A stretch of DNA of 5,793 bases from a candidate division Zixibacteria bacterium 4484_93 (GTDB lineage Bacteria; UBP14; UBA6098; 4484-93), in assembly GCA_002085385.1 (NCBI GenBank), contig NATO01000128.1, positions 1 to 5,793 of the forward strand, read 5' to 3'. The translations under genes and the position numbers were made by a program. Shown here piece after piece: positions 4,561 to 5,793 of the stretch (its first letter is position 1; each line of letters opens with the position of its first letter). The notes under the pieces were generated by a model. That model was not told the origin of the DNA, searched no databases, and saw only the letters and a program-made list of their open reading frames with translations.

Positions 4561-5793
4561 AGATTTGAGCATTTTGTTGCCAGAAGGTTTTTCCGTGTCC
4601 GAACGAGGGCACATTTTATCTCCACGGTGGCACTCTTCGCTATGGGCGGAATAGCCGTTGGTGTCGCCGCACTCGTCATTGTCCTGTCCGTTATGAACGG
4701 GCTGGAATCCGAGGTCCGCTCACGGATAATAGGGATAACATCGCATATAAATGTCTATTCGTTCAAGCCGGAGATGCTCGAGGACTGGAGTAGCATCATA
4801 AACAGGATAGACAGCATTCCGAAGGTTGTCTCATCCGCTCCCTTCGTTCAGGGAAATGCTGCAATATCAGGCGCAGGAGGTGAGGATGGAATTATGCTGA
4901 GGGGTATCCTCCCGGAGCTCGAGCAGGATGTCACACGGTTCGATAAAAACATCATATCGGGAGAATTTTACCTCCCCGACCCGGACTCATCGGAGACGGA
5001 GGCAATCGTCCTCGGAAACTATCTCGCAGACAAGCTCGGCGTCATCCCGGGGGACACGGTCAGGCTATACACTCTGAAAAGCAACTCGAAACTCACCTCC
5101 ATCTTTCACAGACCGAGGGTAAGAAAATTCCTTGTTACAGGGGTATTCGAGACAGGTATGTATGATTTCGATGCAGCACTGGCACTCGTGCATCTAAAAT
5201 CCGCACAGAACATTTACGGAATGGGGAGAACGATAACGGGAATAGAGGTGCGGATAACAAACTTCAATCAGGCAAAGAAGATGGCAAAGGAGCTCTCCGG
5301 GAAACTCGGATACCTGTTTTACGCCACATCCTGGATAGATATGAACAAGAACCTCTTTGCCTGGATAACAATCGAGAAATGGGGTATGTTCCTTATCCTG
5401 AGCCTGATTGTTCTTGTGGCAGCGTTCAACATCATATCGACACTCATTATGGTGGCAATGGAGAAGACAGAGGAGATAGGCATCCTGAAAGCCATCGGAG
5501 CGACAAAGAAGAGCATCCACAGGATATTCGTCTATCAGGGACTGCGGGTCGGCATAACAGGAACAGCAGCAGGCGTCATCATAGGGCTTGTTGTCTGCCT
5601 CCTGCAGATGCGCTACCACATCATCTCGCTACCGCCGGAGGTGTATTCAATCTCTGCTCTCCCTGTGGATATGAGGTTGCCCGACTTTATTGCCATATCA
5701 GCAGGCTCCATCCTGCTATCGCTTTTATCCACCATCTACCCGGCAACAAGGGCGGCATCACTTATGCCCTTAGACACGATAAGACACAGGGAG
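4558..5793 (+). CDS. lolC: LolC/LolE-type ABC transporter permease (lipoprotein release), 3' end cut by window
   Basis: The frame is open from ATG 4558 to the last base (412 codons, no stop). LolC/E proteins are about 400-415 residues, so only a few residues should be missing. In Gram-negative bacteria LolCDE extracts lipoproteins from the inner membrane and passes them to LolA. The start MRFEHFVARRF and TM1 (about 21-46, ending VLSVMNG) are typical. A large periplasmic domain (about 47-272) includes GVFETGMYDFD (195-205). TM2 is at 274-299, the cytoplasmic coupling helix EKTEEIGILKAIGATKKSI at 302-320, TM3 at 329-350, TM4 at 375-396, and the FtsX-family ending YPATRAASLMPLDTIR at 394-409. 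LolC and LolE cannot be told apart here; many non-gammaproteobacteria have one such subunit. A lolD ATPase gene would be expected just downstream. No Shine-Dalgarno is visible; an in-frame TTG at 4543 has none either. Confidence 0.88.
   Translation, partial: MRFEHFVARRFFRVRTRAHFISTVALFAMGGIAVGVAALVIVLSVMNGLESEVRSRIIGITSHINVYSFKPEMLEDWSSIINRIDSIPKVVSSAPFVQGNAAISGAGGEDGIMLRGILPELEQDVTRFDKNIISGEFYLPDPDSSETEAIVLGNYLADKLGVIPGDTVRLYTLKSNSKLTSIFHRPRVRKFLVTGVFETGMYDFDAALALVHLKSAQNIYGMGRTITGIEVRITNFNQAKKMAKELSGKLGYLFYATSWIDMNKNLFAWITIEKWGMFLILSLIVLVAAFNIISTLIMVAMEKTEEIGILKAIGATKKSIHRIFVYQGLRVGITGTAAGVIIGLVVCLLQMRYHIISLPPEVYSISALPVDMRLPDFIAISAGSILLSLLSTIYPATRAASLMPLDTIRHRE

Noticed and set aside
5194..5619. 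A minus-strand open frame over the lol gene
   Set aside because: It is Cys/His-rich shadow translation opposite a conserved permease and has no ribosome site or domain.

Overview
The window is a densely packed stretch of bacterial chromosome. Every gene lies on the + strand, and nothing in it looks mobile or phage-like. In order it holds: the 3' end of a small AtpZ/AtpI-type membrane protein; an AT-rich promoter region; pilT (type IV pilus retraction ATPase); pgpA (phosphatidylglycerophosphatase A); cinA; a broken thpR (RNA 2',3'-cyclic phosphodiesterase); recA; a 166-base intergenic leader; and a LolC/LolE-type ABC permease that runs off the right edge. The lipoprotein-release permease and the type IV pilus ATPase point to a bacterium with an outer membrane. 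Starts are a mix of GTG, TTG and ATG, Shine-Dalgarno sequences are present, and the isoleucine codon ATA is frequent although the genes are only moderately AT/GC biased. The RecA and PilT are clear members of their families but carry unusual residues, which fits a deep-branching or uncultured lineage. I cannot name the phylum from sequence alone.

Operon layout. A promoter with a perfect TTGACA -35 box (233-238) and an AT-rich -10 region sits just upstream of pilT, preceded by a perfect tandem 11-bp repeat (205-226). From pilT to recA the genes are almost gapless: 6 bases between pilT and pgpA, ATGA overlaps at pgpA/cinA and cinA/thpR, and 10 bases between the thpR remnant and recA. One transcript is therefore likely. 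It combines pilus retraction, phospholipid synthesis, nucleotide/NMN repair (CinA), an RNA-end enzyme remnant and homologous recombination. pilT, cinA and recA are all linked to natural transformation in other bacteria, so a competence-flavoured operon is possible but is inference.

Points of interest. (1) thpR has lost its middle: the start (MKEKELVRAFIA) runs directly, out of frame, into the PRVIWVG segment and the second HxTx motif, so the first HxTx motif is gone. (2) The recA to lolC gap contains a 105-base element bounded by a perfect 9-bp inverted repeat that begins at the recA stop codon. It has nested helices and a mutually exclusive alternative pairing of its 5' arm, so it may be a structured RNA leader or 3' UTR of no class I recognise. 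(3) A second inverted repeat (8 bp, 4523-4560) includes the start codon of the lol gene, which has no visible Shine-Dalgarno. (4) RecA shows Gln for Pro in the P-loop and Arg for the usual Glu in DNA-binding loop L2.
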